Of a DNA stretch of 34,733 nt, positions 14,763-23,872 are shown one piece after another. Within the stretch, counting starts at the first letter, position 1; each line of letters begins with the position of its first letter. The notes under the pieces are model-generated. The model was not told the DNA's origin, searched no databases, and saw nothing but the letters and a program-made list of their open reading frames with translations. This stretch comes from an uncultured Lachnospiraceae bacterium (GTDB lineage: Bacteria; Bacillota; Clostridia; Lachnospirales; Lachnospiraceae): positions 1-34,733 of the forward strand of contig CANQDW010000020.1 of the NCBI GenBank assembly GCA_947593975.1, in the 5' to 3' direction. The position numbers and the translations under genes are program-made.

Positions 14763-15965
14763 ATGAATTCAGCAAAACGTATTTCTAACCAGACAATGAA
14801 TAACAATGAGAAGAAACAGAAAACAGGGCAGCCTGCGCAAAACAGGATGAAAATAATGATAGTATCCGGAATATGCGCAGTGATAGTGCTTTTTTTGGTG
14901 ATAATGGTATGTTGGGAGAACCTTCACCCAAGGCTTATATTTAAGATCAACGATAAGAAAGTATATCTGAGCGATATGATGGTTGACGTGTATATGAACG
15001 AATCGACCGGAGAATATATGAATTCGCTGTATAAGCAGAATTACGGTTCGGATTACTGGTCTTTGGAGAATGACGACGGAATGACTAACGCCGAGATCTT
15101 AAAGGACAATACCTTGGAATCCGTTATACAGAAATACATGATGTATTATGAAGCGGAAGCAAACGGTTATACTCTCAGTGATGATGAGAATTCCACTATT
15201 GAACAGGACGCGTCTGAAGCGTTTGACCAGATGACGGCGGCAGTAAGGAATAAGTCGGGAATTTCCAAGAATGATCTGGTGGATTATTATAAGATGAAGA
15301 CTCTTGCCGACAGATATAAAAGCGACTGGATAGATTCATTTGATATTGATGATGCTGCGATCACGGCGGAGTTAAATCCTGCGGATTACAGGGAATATGA
15401 TATACAGTATTATTATATCCCGTATACGAAGACTGACGAGGCAGGTACAAGCGTGCCGATGACCGACGAGGAAAAACAGGCGGCTGTCGCAGAACTTTCG
15501 GCTTCGTATGCCGATATAGCGAGTCTTTCCGATTTTACCACGTATATTGATAACGGCTCTTCCGCGCAGAGTACGGAAGAAGGAGCGGAAGCAACTCCTA
15601 CGCCGGCGCCGGGTCCTAAAGCTCCGGAAGGCACGAATATCAAGTATACTACCAAGAGTTTTATCGAAACGGATACGGCGGAATCAATAGGTCTTGACGA
15701 TACGCTTGTTGCCGAGATCAAAGCGATGGACAATGAGACGATATCGCCTCAGGTCGTTTCGGATTCAAACGGATGCTATATTATCAAAATGGTTGATAAC
15801 AACAGTACGGCGCGTTATGATTCAGAATGTGAATCCCTGATAACAGAGGAAGAAAACAGGGTGTTTGATGAAGAGATAGATAAATTGGAAGTTGAAAAGT
15901 ATTATATTGATGTCAATGATTCTGAATGGGATAAAGTTGAATTTGGAAAAACTACAATAAATTAA
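14763..15965 (+). CDS. Membrane-anchored PrsA/SurA-like foldase
   Basis: The protein is 400 residues. A short cytoplasmic start is followed by one membrane helix at about 30-50, and the rest lies outside. Residues about 60-190 resemble the helical SurA/PrsA N-terminal chaperone domain (NDKKVYLSDMMVDVYM, EYMNSLYKQNYGSDYW). A parvulin (PpiC)-like region follows at about 205-365 (YDIQYYYIPYT..., ISPQVVSDSNGCYIIKMVD). It is interrupted by a Pro/Thr/Ala-rich insert at about 258-295 and looks degenerate, so isomerase activity is uncertain. Its place as last gene before a terminator in the surface operon suggests it helps fold the secreted or membrane proteins of that operon. The start ATG 14763 follows GGAAAGGAAA. 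Confidence 0.82.
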   Translation: MNSAKRISNQTMNNNEKKQKTGQPAQNRMKIMIVSGICAVIVLFLVIMVCWENLHPRLIFKINDKKVYLSDMMVDVYMNESTGEYMNSLYKQNYGSDYWSLENDDGMTNAEILKDNTLESVIQKYMMYYEAEANGYTLSDDENSTIEQDASEAFDQMTAAVRNKSGISKNDLVDYYKMKTLADRYKSDWIDSFDIDDAAITAELNPADYREYDIQYYYIPYTKTDEAGTSVPMTDEEKQAAVAELSASYADIASLSDFTTYIDNGSSAQSTEEGAEATPTPAPGPKAPEGTNIKYTTKSFIETDTAESIGLDDTLVAEIKAMDNETISPQVVSDSNGCYIIKMVDNNSTARYDSECESLITEEENRVFDEEIDKLEVEKYYIDVNDSEWDKVEFGKTTIN

Positions 15966-15982
15966 ATTATGTAAAATTAAAG

Positions 15983-16017
15983 GCTCCGGCTTGTTTATAT
16001 ATGCCGGAGCTGTTTTA
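15983..16017 (+). terminator. Intrinsic terminator closing the surface/exopolysaccharide operon
   Basis: GCTCCGGC (15983-15990) pairs with GCCGGAGC (16003-16010) around a 12-base loop and is followed by TGTTTTA. It separates the foldase gene from purL. Confidence 0.82.
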
Positions 16018-16038
16018 GAATATAAGGAGATGATCAAA

Positions 16039-19000
16039 GTGGGCATGGTAAGACGGATATATGTTGAGAAAAAGTCTGCGTACAGGATCGCAGCTAAAGA
16101 TCTGAAGAAGGAAATTAACAGATATCTTGATATAAGGACGCTTACGGACGTAAGGATCCTTGTCAGGTATGATGTTGAAAATATCTCTGATGATACATAC
16201 AAAAAAGCGTTAAATACGATATTTTCAGAACCTCCGGTGGATGATGTGTATGAGAGTACGTTCCCATACGATCCTGCGGACAGGATCTTTTCAGTGGAGT
16301 ATCTCCCGGGACAGTTCGACCAGAGAGCGGATTCCGCCGAACAGTGCGTAAAACTGCTCAATGAATCTGAGGAGCCGGTGATTCGCTCGGCAACAACTTA
16401 CGTTCTTTGCGGAAGCATTACGGATGAGGAATTTGAAAGGATCAGATCTTACTGCATTAACCCGGTAGATTCAAGGCTTACGGATGAGAAGGTACCGGAC
16501 ACGCTGGTTACGGTATTTGACGAACCGGCTGATATTTCGGTGTTTGAAGGTTTTGCCGGTATGCCCGAAGATGAACTTAAGAAACTGTATGATTCCCTTA
16601 ATCTGGCAATGACGTTTAAGGATTTTATACATATCCAGAATTATTATAAGAACGAGGAAAAAAGGGATCCTACATTTACCGAGATCCGCGTGCTTGATAC
16701 GTACTGGTCGGATCACTGCCGCCATACTACATTTCTTACGGAACTTAAAAACATATCTTTTGAAGACGGAACTTATAAGAAACCGTTTGAAGAGACGTTT
16801 GATGCATATAAAAAAGCATATGATGAGATATACGCAGGCCGTGACGATAAATACGTGTCGTTAATGGATATCGCGCTTATGGCAATGAAAAAGCTTAAAG
16901 CAGACGGAAAGCTTCAGGACATGGAAGAATCCGATGAGATCAACGCATGTTCTATAGTCGTTCCGGTTACTGTAAACGGAAAGGAAGAAGAGTGGCTGGT
17001 ATTCTTTAAGAATGAGACGCATAATCATCCTACGGAGATAGAGCCTTTTGGAGGCGCCGCTACATGTCTTGGCGGCGCGATACGCGACCCGCTCTCAGGA
17101 CGCGGATACGTGTATCAGGCAATGAGGGTTACGGGAGCGGCGGACCCTACGGTATCGCTTAAGGATACGCTTGCGGGCAAGCTTTCGCAGAGAAAGATAA
17201 CGACCGGAGCGGCAAGCGGTTACAGTTCATACGGAAACCAGATAGGACTTGCAACCGGACTTGTAAACGAAGTCTATCATCCCAATTATGTTGCGAAGCG
17301 CATGGAGATCGGGGCTGTGATGGGCGCCGCGCCAAGGCGCTGCGTCATCCGGGAAAGTTCCGAACCCGGCGACCAGATCATCCTGCTGGGCGGCAGGACC
17401 GGACGCGACGGCTGCGGCGGCGCGACGGGATCGTCCAAAGTCCATACGGAGGAATCCATCCATACATGCGGGGCGGAAGTGCAGAAAGGCAATCCGCCGA
17501 CGGAGAGAAAGATCCAGCGCCTGTTTCGCCGGGAGGAAGTGAGCCGGTTGATCCGGAAGTGCAACGACTTCGGCGCGGGCGGCGTGTCGGTTGCGATCGG
17601 AGAGCTGGCTGCCGGACTTGATATCGACCTTGATAAAGTGCCTAAAAAATATGCCGGTCTTGACGGTACCGAGCTTGCCATTTCAGAATCGCAGGAACGA
17701 ATGGCGGTTGTTGTAGATAAAAAAGATGTTGATAAGATGTTGGCGTATGCCGCAGAGGAGAACCTTGAGGCGGTAGCTGTAGCGGTAGTTACCAAAGAAC
17801 CAAGGCTTGTGATGAAATGGAGAGGCAAGACTATCGTTAATCTGTCGCGCGCGTTCCTTGATACTAACGGAGCCCATCAGGAAACTGACGTACGGGTTAA
17901 GATGCCCGATGACAGCAAGAGGTATTTTGCGAAAAAGCAGGTTGGCGATGTGAAAGAAAAATGGCTCGATACATTATCGGATCTTAATGTATGTTCGCAA
18001 AAAGGACTCGTTGAGATGTTTGACAGCTCGATAGGCGCAGGCACGGTACTTATGCCTTATGGAGGAAAATATCAGCTTACGCCTATTCAGACGATGGCGG
18101 CAAAGCTTCCCGATTTTTCGGGAACATGCGATACCGTAACGATGATGAGTTACGGCCTTGATCCGTATCTTTCAAGCTGGAGCCCGTATCACGGTTCGGA
18201 ATATGCGATACTTAATTCAGTCGCAAAGATAGTTGCCGCAGGCGGCGATTATCATAAGATAAGATTTACTTTCCAGGAATATTTCAGAAGGCTCGGAGAT
18301 AATAAGGAAGACTGGGGCGAACCTATGGCCGCGCTTCTCGGTGCATTTGACGCGCAGATGAAACTCGGGCTTCCTTCCATCGGAGGAAAGGACAGTATGT
18401 CGGGAACGTTTAATGATATCAATGTGCCGCCGACACTGTGCTCTTTTGCCGTGGATGTAGCTAAAACGGGCGATGTGATCACTCCTGAATTTAAGACGGC
18501 GGGCAATAAGATCATTGCCATTGACATTAAGAAAGATGAGTATGATATACCTGATTACGGATATGTTGCCGCTCTTTATGATAAAGTACAGGCGCTTATC
18601 AAAGAGGGCATATTTAAATCGGTATATGCGATAGGTTACGGCGGTATATGCGAGGCTGTAAGCAAGATGGCGTTCGGCAATATGCTTGGCGTGTCTGTGG
18701 ATGCTTCGTTAGATAAGGATATGTTTTTTGCGCAGATGTACGGCGGATTTGTCGCAGAAGTCGCAGAAAGCGATATGGATAAGATAGATATCGATCATAT
18801 AAATGTCGGAACGATTACGGATAAGGCAGAGTTTGCATACGGCGATATTGTGATAGACATTAAGGATGCGCTTTCGGCGTGGACGTCTGCGCTTGAAAAA
18901 GTATTCCCGACCGAATCAGAACCGGAAAATGTCGGAACATGCGACGATCTGTATGTGTGCAAAAACGTATATACGGCAAAGAATAAAATTGCGAGACCTA

Positions 19001-19791
19001 AAGTATTCATACCTGTATTTCCGGGAACCAACTGCGAATACGATACTGCTCTGGCGTTTGAAAAAGCGGGCGCAGAGGTGGACAGCAGGGTGTTCTGCAA
19101 TATGTCGGAAAGCGATATAAGAAATTCTGTGAATACGTTTGAAAAGGCTATACGTTCATCGCAGATCCTTATGATATCAGGCGGTTTCAGCGCAGGCGAC
19201 GAACCTGACGGTTCCGCTAAGTTCATAGCTTCGGTATTCAGAAATGAACGTATCGCGGATGCCGTGCATGACCTCCTTGACAACAGGGACGGACTTGTAC
19301 TCGGCATATGCAACGGTTTCCAGGCGCTTATCAAACTTGGGCTTGTCCCTTACGGAAAAATATGCGAGCAGAAGCCTGATTCGCCTACGCTTACTACGAA
19401 CAGTATAGGACGCCATATATCAAAATCGGTATACACAAAGGTAGTATCGAACAAGTCGCCATGGTTTTTGGGAGCAGAACCCGGAGAGGTATTTGCGATA
19501 CCGGCGTCACATGGCGAGGGACGTTTCGTAGCGGATGAAGCGTGGATCAAAAAATTATTTGAAAACGGACAGGTAGCTACGCAGTATGTGGACCTTAACA
19601 AAAAATCCACTATGGACGAAGCGTTCAACCCGAACGGCTCATATTATTCGATCGAGGGAATTACGAGCCCCGACGGACGCGTTCTCGGAAAAATGGCGCA
19701 TTCGGAACGTATCGGCGACAGCGTTGCGATAAATATATACGGAAACCAAAATCAGAGGCTTTTTGAGTCGGGCGTAAGATATTTCAGGTAA
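16039..19791 (+). CDS. purL: Phosphoribosylformylglycinamidine synthase, single-chain (FGAM synthase)
   Basis: The product is 1250 residues from GTG 16039, chosen because AAGGAG at 16024-16029 is 9 bases upstream; ATG 16030 abuts that site and ATG 16045 is also possible. The length fits the long, fused PurL family. The middle holds the two ATP-using AIR-synthase-like halves (NETHNHPTEIEPFGGAATCL; GGKDSMSGTF). The C-terminal glutamine amidotransferase domain has FPGTNCEYDTALAFEKAG, SGGFSAGDEPDG, nucleophile Cys1091 in LGICNGFQAL, and PASHGEGRF. The enzyme turns FGAR, glutamine and ATP into FGAM, step four of purine synthesis. No other pur gene is near. Codons about 421-525 differ strongly in base composition from the rest. 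Confidence 0.97.
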   Translation: MGMVRRIYVEKKSAYRIAAKDLKKEINRYLDIRTLTDVRILVRYDVENISDDTYKKALNTIFSEPPVDDVYESTFPYDPADRIFSVEYLPGQFDQRADSAEQCVKLLNESEEPVIRSATTYVLCGSITDEEFERIRSYCINPVDSRLTDEKVPDTLVTVFDEPADISVFEGFAGMPEDELKKLYDSLNLAMTFKDFIHIQNYYKNEEKRDPTFTEIRVLDTYWSDHCRHTTFLTELKNISFEDGTYKKPFEETFDAYKKAYDEIYAGRDDKYVSLMDIALMAMKKLKADGKLQDMEESDEINACSIVVPVTVNGKEEEWLVFFKNETHNHPTEIEPFGGAATCLGGAIRDPLSGRGYVYQAMRVTGAADPTVSLKDTLAGKLSQRKITTGAASGYSSYGNQIGLATGLVNEVYHPNYVAKRMEIGAVMGAAPRRCVIRESSEPGDQIILLGGRTGRDGCGGATGSSKVHTEESIHTCGAEVQKGNPPTERKIQRLFRREEVSRLIRKCNDFGAGGVSVAIGELAAGLDIDLDKVPKKYAGLDGTELAISESQERMAVVVDKKDVDKMLAYAAEENLEAVAVAVVTKEPRLVMKWRGKTIVNLSRAFLDTNGAHQETDVRVKMPDDSKRYFAKKQVGDVKEKWLDTLSDLNVCSQKGLVEMFDSSIGAGTVLMPYGGKYQLTPIQTMAAKLPDFSGTCDTVTMMSYGLDPYLSSWSPYHGSEYAILNSVAKIVAAGGDYHKIRFTFQEYFRRLGDNKEDWGEPMAALLGAFDAQMKLGLPSIGGKDSMSGTFNDINVPPTLCSFAVDVAKTGDVITPEFKTAGNKIIAIDIKKDEYDIPDYGYVAALYDKVQALIKEGIFKSVYAIGYGGICEAVSKMAFGNMLGVSVDASLDKDMFFAQMYGGFVAEVAESDMDKIDIDHINVGTITDKAEFAYGDIVIDIKDALSAWTSALEKVFPTESEPENVGTCDDLYVCKNVYTAKNKIARPKVFIPVFPGTNCEYDTALAFEKAGAEVDSRVFCNMSESDIRNSVNTFEKAIRSSQILMISGGFSAGDEPDGSAKFIASVFRNERIADAVHDLLDNRDGLVLGICNGFQALIKLGLVPYGKICEQKPDSPTLTTNSIGRHISKSVYTKVVSNKSPWFLGAEPGEVFAIPASHGEGRFVADEAWIKKLFENGQVATQYVDLNKKSTMDEAFNPNGSYYSIEGITSPDGRVLGKMAHSERIGDSVAINIYGNQNQRLFESGVRYFR
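17299..17613 (+). other. GC-rich, foreign-codon block inside purL
   Basis: GC is about 64 percent over 17281-17580 by direct count (193 of 300), against about 43 percent at 17701-17760. Within the block Ile is always ATC, Leu mostly CTG and Arg mostly CGC/CGG. Outside it the gene prefers ATA/ATC, CTT and AGA/AGG. The frame and protein motifs run through unbroken. This is the pattern expected of a short homologous import from a higher-GC relative. Confidence 0.7.
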
Positions 19792-19821
19792 TCAAACAAA
19801 ACAGCAGCGGAGGATAGTTTC

Positions 19822-20952
19822 ATGGCAGGAAGAAAGAATATCAGTAAGAAAGGCAGCAAAAAGAATAATAAAAAACCGGTCATTTATGCTGTGTCGGCGT
19901 TAATAGTAGTTTTGGTCATAATAATATTATACGTTATCATACACGGGGAAAATGAAAAGATAAGTAAGGTAGAATACGGCGTGCCGGTTGACTATGAGGA
20001 AAAGGGATATATTAAGCTTGGCAAATATAAAAACATACCGTATTCTGTTGAAGTTACGGATGAGGACGTTGCGGAGGAGATTGAATATATCTTAGAAGAC
20101 GCCGAGTCTTATGAGGAGCTTTCCGGAACGGCAAAGGAAGGCGATATGGTAAATATCGATTACAAATGCACTGTGGATGGAAACGTCATAGATGATTATA
20201 CTTCCGAAAATGAATATACCACGCTTGGCGATGAAGATTATTTTGCCGAATTTGACGAACAGATACCGGGCATGAACACAGGTGAATCGAAAACTATTAC
20301 AATAGAGATCCCCGAAGATTATGGCGATGAACTCCTTGACGGAAAGACGGCTGAATTTTTGGTGACGCTTAATTATATATGCGGCGAGCAGAAAGAACAG
20401 CAGCTTACGGACGAGTTCGTTTCGGATTATTCCGAGGGGGAATGTCAAAGCGTGTCGGGCTTTAACGACTATATAAAGGAAACGCTTTATCAGGATAACG
20501 TAGACAGCCTTGCTGATAATGTGTGGGAGGAAGTCCTTGATAAAGTCAAGGTAAAGAAATACCATAAAGGCGAGCTTGATATCGCAATGAAGGAAACGAA
20601 GCAGAGTTACGCTAATTTTGCGGATCTTTCCGGAGCGTCGGTTGAAGATATCCTTGAATCCTTCGGAATGACGGAAGACGACCTTACGGAAGCCGGCGAA
20701 GATGCGGCGCTTGAGAAAATGACTGCTAAGACAATAGCGGCAAAGGAAAATATTACTCTTAGCGAGGAAGAATATAAGAATCTCCTTATATACTATATAG
20801 AGTATGAAAACGGAGAAGAGAAGACGAAGACGATAGAAGAAATGGAAGCCGATTATGAGGAAGGCTACGCGGAGAATCCCAAAGATGCGATGTTAAGGGA
20901 GAACGTTAAAAATCACATCAAGGAATGGGCAGATATAACCGGGCTTAAATAA
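19822..20952 (+). CDS. Membrane-anchored trigger-factor-like FKBP foldase
   Basis: The protein is 376 residues. A basic start (MAGRKNISKKGSKKNNKK) and one membrane helix at about 19-41 place the rest outside the cell. Residues about 88-190 form a trigger-factor-type FKBP domain (KEGDMVNIDYKCTVDG, DEQIPGMNTGESKTITIEIP, GKTAEFLVTLNYI). Residues about 195-370 match the helical C-terminal chaperone arms of trigger factor (LTDEFVSDYSEGE, FNDYIKETLYQDN, ENVKNHI). The N-terminal ribosome-binding domain of true trigger factor is missing and replaced by the anchor, so it is probably an extracytoplasmic isomerase/chaperone. It lies 30 bases after purL and 12 bases before the response regulator gene. 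The start ATG 19822 follows GCGGAGGATAG. Confidence 0.87.
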   Translation: MAGRKNISKKGSKKNNKKPVIYAVSALIVVLVIIILYVIIHGENEKISKVEYGVPVDYEEKGYIKLGKYKNIPYSVEVTDEDVAEEIEYILEDAESYEELSGTAKEGDMVNIDYKCTVDGNVIDDYTSENEYTTLGDEDYFAEFDEQIPGMNTGESKTITIEIPEDYGDELLDGKTAEFLVTLNYICGEQKEQQLTDEFVSDYSEGECQSVSGFNDYIKETLYQDNVDSLADNVWEEVLDKVKVKKYHKGELDIAMKETKQSYANFADLSGASVEDILESFGMTEDDLTEAGEDAALEKMTAKTIAAKENITLSEEEYKNLLIYYIEYENGEEKTKTIEEMEADYEEGYAENPKDAMLRENVKNHIKEWADITGLK

Positions 20953-20964
20953 GAGGTGTTAGTG

Positions 20965-21645
20965 ATGGATAATGTAAAAATACTTGTTGTTGACGATGAA
21001 CAGAGAATGAGAAAGCTGGTAAGGGATTTTCTTGTAAAGAAGGATTTTATCGTGCTTGAAGCTGCCAATGGCGAGGAAGCGATAGATATCTTTTTTAAAG
21101 AGAAGAATATCGGCCTTGTGATCCTTGATATCATGATGCCTAAGATGGACGGCTGGGCGGTATGCCGTGAGATCAGGCAGTATTCCAAAGTGCCTATAGT
21201 CATGCTTACGGCGAAAGCCGGAGAAAGGGATGAACTGTTGGGATTTGAGCTTGGAGTGGATGAATATATTTCAAAGCCTTTTAGTCCTAAGATCCTTGTG
21301 GCAAGGGTTGAAGCGCTTCTGAGGAGAGCAAGCGTTATCGGAGACGAAGTTGTTGAGATAGGAGGGATAATCCTCGATAAGAGCGCTCACGAAGTAAGCA
21401 TTGACGGAAAGAAGCTTGAGCTTAGTTTTAAGGAATTTGAACTTCTGGCATATTTTATAGATAATAAAGGGATTGCGCTTTCAAGGGAAAAGATCCTGAA
21501 TAATGTGTGGAATTATGATTATTATGGCGATGCCAGGACGATTGACACGCATGTAAAGAAACTCAGGAACAAGATGGGAGATAAAGGCAGTTATATTAAA
21601 ACTATATGGGGAATGGGTTACAAGTTTGAAGCGGAGCAGGGGTGA
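20965..21645 (+). CDS. OmpR/PhoB-family response regulator
   Basis: The product is 226 residues from ATG 20965, with AAGAGG 8 bases upstream; the GTG at 20956 overlaps that site. The receiver domain has Asp10/Asp11, the phosphorylation site Asp55 (VILDIMMPKMDG), and the conserved Lys in EYISKPF. A linker and a winged-helix DNA-binding domain follow from about residue 130 (LSFKEFELLAYF, SREKILNNVW, TIDTHVKKLRNKMG, IKTIWGMGYKFE). It is predicted to be phosphorylated by the kinase encoded directly downstream and to act as a transcription factor. Targets are unknown. Confidence 0.95.
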   Translation: MDNVKILVVDDEQRMRKLVRDFLVKKDFIVLEAANGEEAIDIFFKEKNIGLVILDIMMPKMDGWAVCREIRQYSKVPIVMLTAKAGERDELLGFELGVDEYISKPFSPKILVARVEALLRRASVIGDEVVEIGGIILDKSAHEVSIDGKKLELSFKEFELLAYFIDNKGIALSREKILNNVWNYDYYGDARTIDTHVKKLRNKMGDKGSYIKTIWGMGYKFEAEQG

Positions 21646-21650
21646 GGCGT

Positions 21651-23162
21651 ATGAAACATTCCATTCGTACAAGGCTTATTATTATACTGGCTTCATTTAT
21701 AGTTATCTTTGTAGCAGCCAATATTTTTATGAATATTTCGTTCCTTGAGACATATTATACGCATCAGAAGAAAAATGTCCTTATAGATGTATATAATGAT
21801 GTGCGGGATATGGATACTTATGCATCAGAAGAAAGTTATTATTATCTGGATAGTCTGAGCGCCAACAACGGCGTGACTCTCTATGTATTTTCGATCACGA
21901 GCGACATGATATGGAATTATTATAATTTTTCATATCCTGACGTGGATTCGGGCAGTACCGCTTTTAATATAATAAAAGACCGGCTCGATAATTATGTAAA
22001 TGATTATTACGGCTGGAGCAGCCTTGACAGCAGTTATCAGGAAATCGCGGGTACGGACAACTATCAGATGTATAAAATATTTGATGATAAAATAGGGTCT
22101 AATTATCTGGAGCTTTTCGGAAAAGTGAACAGAACGACCTTTATATTCCTGCGCGCCAATTATCAGAATATCAAGGAAAGCGCGGCGGTAACGAATAAGT
22201 TTATTACTTATATAGGCATACTGGCTGTGCTTTTGGGAGTCCTTGCGATGTTTTTTATCGGAAGAAGGTTTACCAAGCCGATATTAGAGCTGTCTGATAT
22301 TGCGGACAGAATGGCGGGACTTGATTTTGACGCAAAATATGATGTGAAAACGGACGATGAGATAGGAAGGCTCGGAAAAAGCATGAATATGCTCTCGTCT
22401 CAGCTTGAAAGCACTGTTTCGGAGCTTAAAAGCGCGAATAACGAGCTGCAGTCGGATATCAAAAAGAAGATGCAGATAGATGAGATGCGGCAGGAATTTC
22501 TGTCGAATGTATCGCATGAGCTTAAAACGCCGATCGCGCTTATTCAGGGTTATGCGGAAGGTCTTTCGGACGGCGTTATAGATGATGCGAACGACAGGAA
22601 ATTCTATTGCGACGTTATCATTGATGAAGCGCATAAAATGAACAGGATGGTAAGAAGGCTGCTTGACCTTAACCAGCTTGAATTCGGCACCGATAAACCT
22701 GACATGGAACGTTTTGACGTCGTGGAATTGATCAAATCCGTGGTGTCGGCTTCAGATATCATATTTAAGCAGAAAAACGTCAACCTTGTAATGTATGAAC
22801 CGCTTCCCGTGTTTGTATGGGCGGAGGAATATCTCGTGGAAGAAGTGCTCACCAATTATGTAAGCAATGCGCTTAACCATGTGAATGACTCGGGCATTAT
22901 AAGGATATATACAAAGAGGCGCGGGGACGTAGTGAGGATAAGCGTTGTAAATACGGGCGATAAGATACCGGAGGATGAACTTGATAAGATATGGGTTAAG
23001 TTTTATAAGGTAGATAAGGCAAGGACAAGGGAGTATGGCGGCAACGGCATAGGCCTTTCCATTGTAAAAGCCGTGATGAATACATTTAACAGGGAATGCG
23101 GGGTAAATAACTGTGACGACGGCGTTGAGTTCTGGTTTGAGCTTGAATGCGCAAAGAACTGA
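21651..23162 (+). CDS. Membrane sensor histidine kinase
   Basis: The product is 503 residues from ATG 21651, with AGGGGTG at 21638-21644; a GTG at 21642 overlapping the regulator stop is the alternative. Membrane helices at about 8-30 and 184-206 flank an external sensor of about 150 residues rich in Tyr and Asp (DVYNDVRDMDTYASEESYYYL). A HAMP linker follows (ITKPI-like FTKPILELSDIADRM), then the HisKA domain with His289 in SNVSHELKTPIALIQGYAEG. The ATPase domain has the N box (LTNYVSNALNHVN) and the F/G2 boxes (FYKVDKARTREYGGNGIGLS). It forms a pair with the preceding regulator. The ligand is unknown. Confidence 0.94.
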   Translation: MKHSIRTRLIIILASFIVIFVAANIFMNISFLETYYTHQKKNVLIDVYNDVRDMDTYASEESYYYLDSLSANNGVTLYVFSITSDMIWNYYNFSYPDVDSGSTAFNIIKDRLDNYVNDYYGWSSLDSSYQEIAGTDNYQMYKIFDDKIGSNYLELFGKVNRTTFIFLRANYQNIKESAAVTNKFITYIGILAVLLGVLAMFFIGRRFTKPILELSDIADRMAGLDFDAKYDVKTDDEIGRLGKSMNMLSSQLESTVSELKSANNELQSDIKKKMQIDEMRQEFLSNVSHELKTPIALIQGYAEGLSDGVIDDANDRKFYCDVIIDEAHKMNRMVRRLLDLNQLEFGTDKPDMERFDVVELIKSVVSASDIIFKQKNVNLVMYEPLPVFVWAEEYLVEEVLTNYVSNALNHVNDSGIIRIYTKRRGDVVRISVVNTGDKIPEDELDKIWVKFYKVDKARTREYGGNGIGLSIVKAVMNTFNRECGVNNCDDGVEFWFELECAKN

Positions 23163-23177
23163 TCCGCAAATGAAAAG

Positions 23178-23206
23178 TAGACAAACCGTCCGCGGTGTGC
23201 TATGCT
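23178..23206 (+). promoter_or_regulatory. Probable promoter for the hisH-hisF-ung-dehydrogenase-helicase run
   Basis: TAGACA (23178-23183) and TATGCT (23201-23206) are separated by 17 bases, in the 77-base gap between the kinase and hisH. No T-box, attenuator or terminator is visible in this gap. Confidence 0.55.
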
Positions 23207-23239
23207 GTCTAATGGAATAAAAACATAGGGGATAGCAGG

Positions 23240-23845
23240 ATGATAGCAATAATTGATTATGACGCAGGAAACCTTAAAAGCGTACAGAAAGCGCTTGAGT
23301 ATATAGGCGAGTCGCCGGTAGTTACAAGGGACGCGGAAACGATACTTGCGGCGGACAAAGTCATACTTCCGGGAGTCGGAGCCTTTGGTGATTCCATGGA
23401 AAAACTTCGCTCATACGGGCTTATAGAAGCCATTAAGCAGAGTGTCAGTTGTGGCACTCCTTTTCTTGGGATATGCCTTGGGCTTCAGCTTCTGTTCGAT
23501 GAGAGCGACGAGTCGCCGGGCGCGCGCGGTTTATCTGTACTTAAAGGCAGGATATGCGCGATGGACCGCGACGGGATACATAAGATCCCGCACATGGGCT
23601 GGAACTCGCTTCATTTTCCGAGAAAGTCAAAATTATTTAAGGGTATAGATGAAGGCGCCTACGTATATTTTGTACATTCATATTATCTTAAGGCGGAGGA
23701 TGAGGATATAGTAACGGCGGAAGCGGAATATACCAACCATATCCACGCCGCGGTAGAGTGCGGGAATGTATATGCCTGTCAGTTCCACCCTGAAAAGAGC
23801 GGGGATACGGGCCTTAAGATACTTAAGAATTTTGTTTCATTATAG
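23240..23845 (+). CDS. hisH: Imidazole glycerol phosphate synthase, glutaminase subunit
   Basis: The product is 201 residues, the usual HisH length. It is a class I glutamine amidotransferase: the nucleophile Cys79 is in FLGICLGLQLLF, the oxyanion strand motif is LPGVGAFGD, and the catalytic His/Glu are in CQFHPEKSG near the end. HisH makes ammonia from glutamine and passes it through HisF, which is encoded 27 bases downstream, for histidine synthesis. Its start is ATG 23240 after GGGGATAGCAGG. The other his genes are not in the window. Confidence 0.97.
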   Translation: MIAIIDYDAGNLKSVQKALEYIGESPVVTRDAETILAADKVILPGVGAFGDSMEKLRSYGLIEAIKQSVSCGTPFLGICLGLQLLFDESDESPGARGLSVLKGRICAMDRDGIHKIPHMGWNSLHFPRKSKLFKGIDEGAYVYFVHSYYLKAEDEDIVTAEAEYTNHIHAAVECGNVYACQFHPEKSGDTGLKILKNFVSL

Positions 23846-23872
23846 AGCGCATATACCTATAAGGAGAATCAC

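Noticed and set aside
15966-16038. Purine riboswitch upstream of purL
   Set aside because: The gap is only 73 bases and is filled by an intrinsic terminator hairpin of the preceding operon; no purine-aptamer core is visible.
17227-17828. Two - strand open frames over the middle of purL
   Set aside because: They arise because the GC-rich block has few stop codons in other frames; PurL motifs continue unbroken on the + strand.
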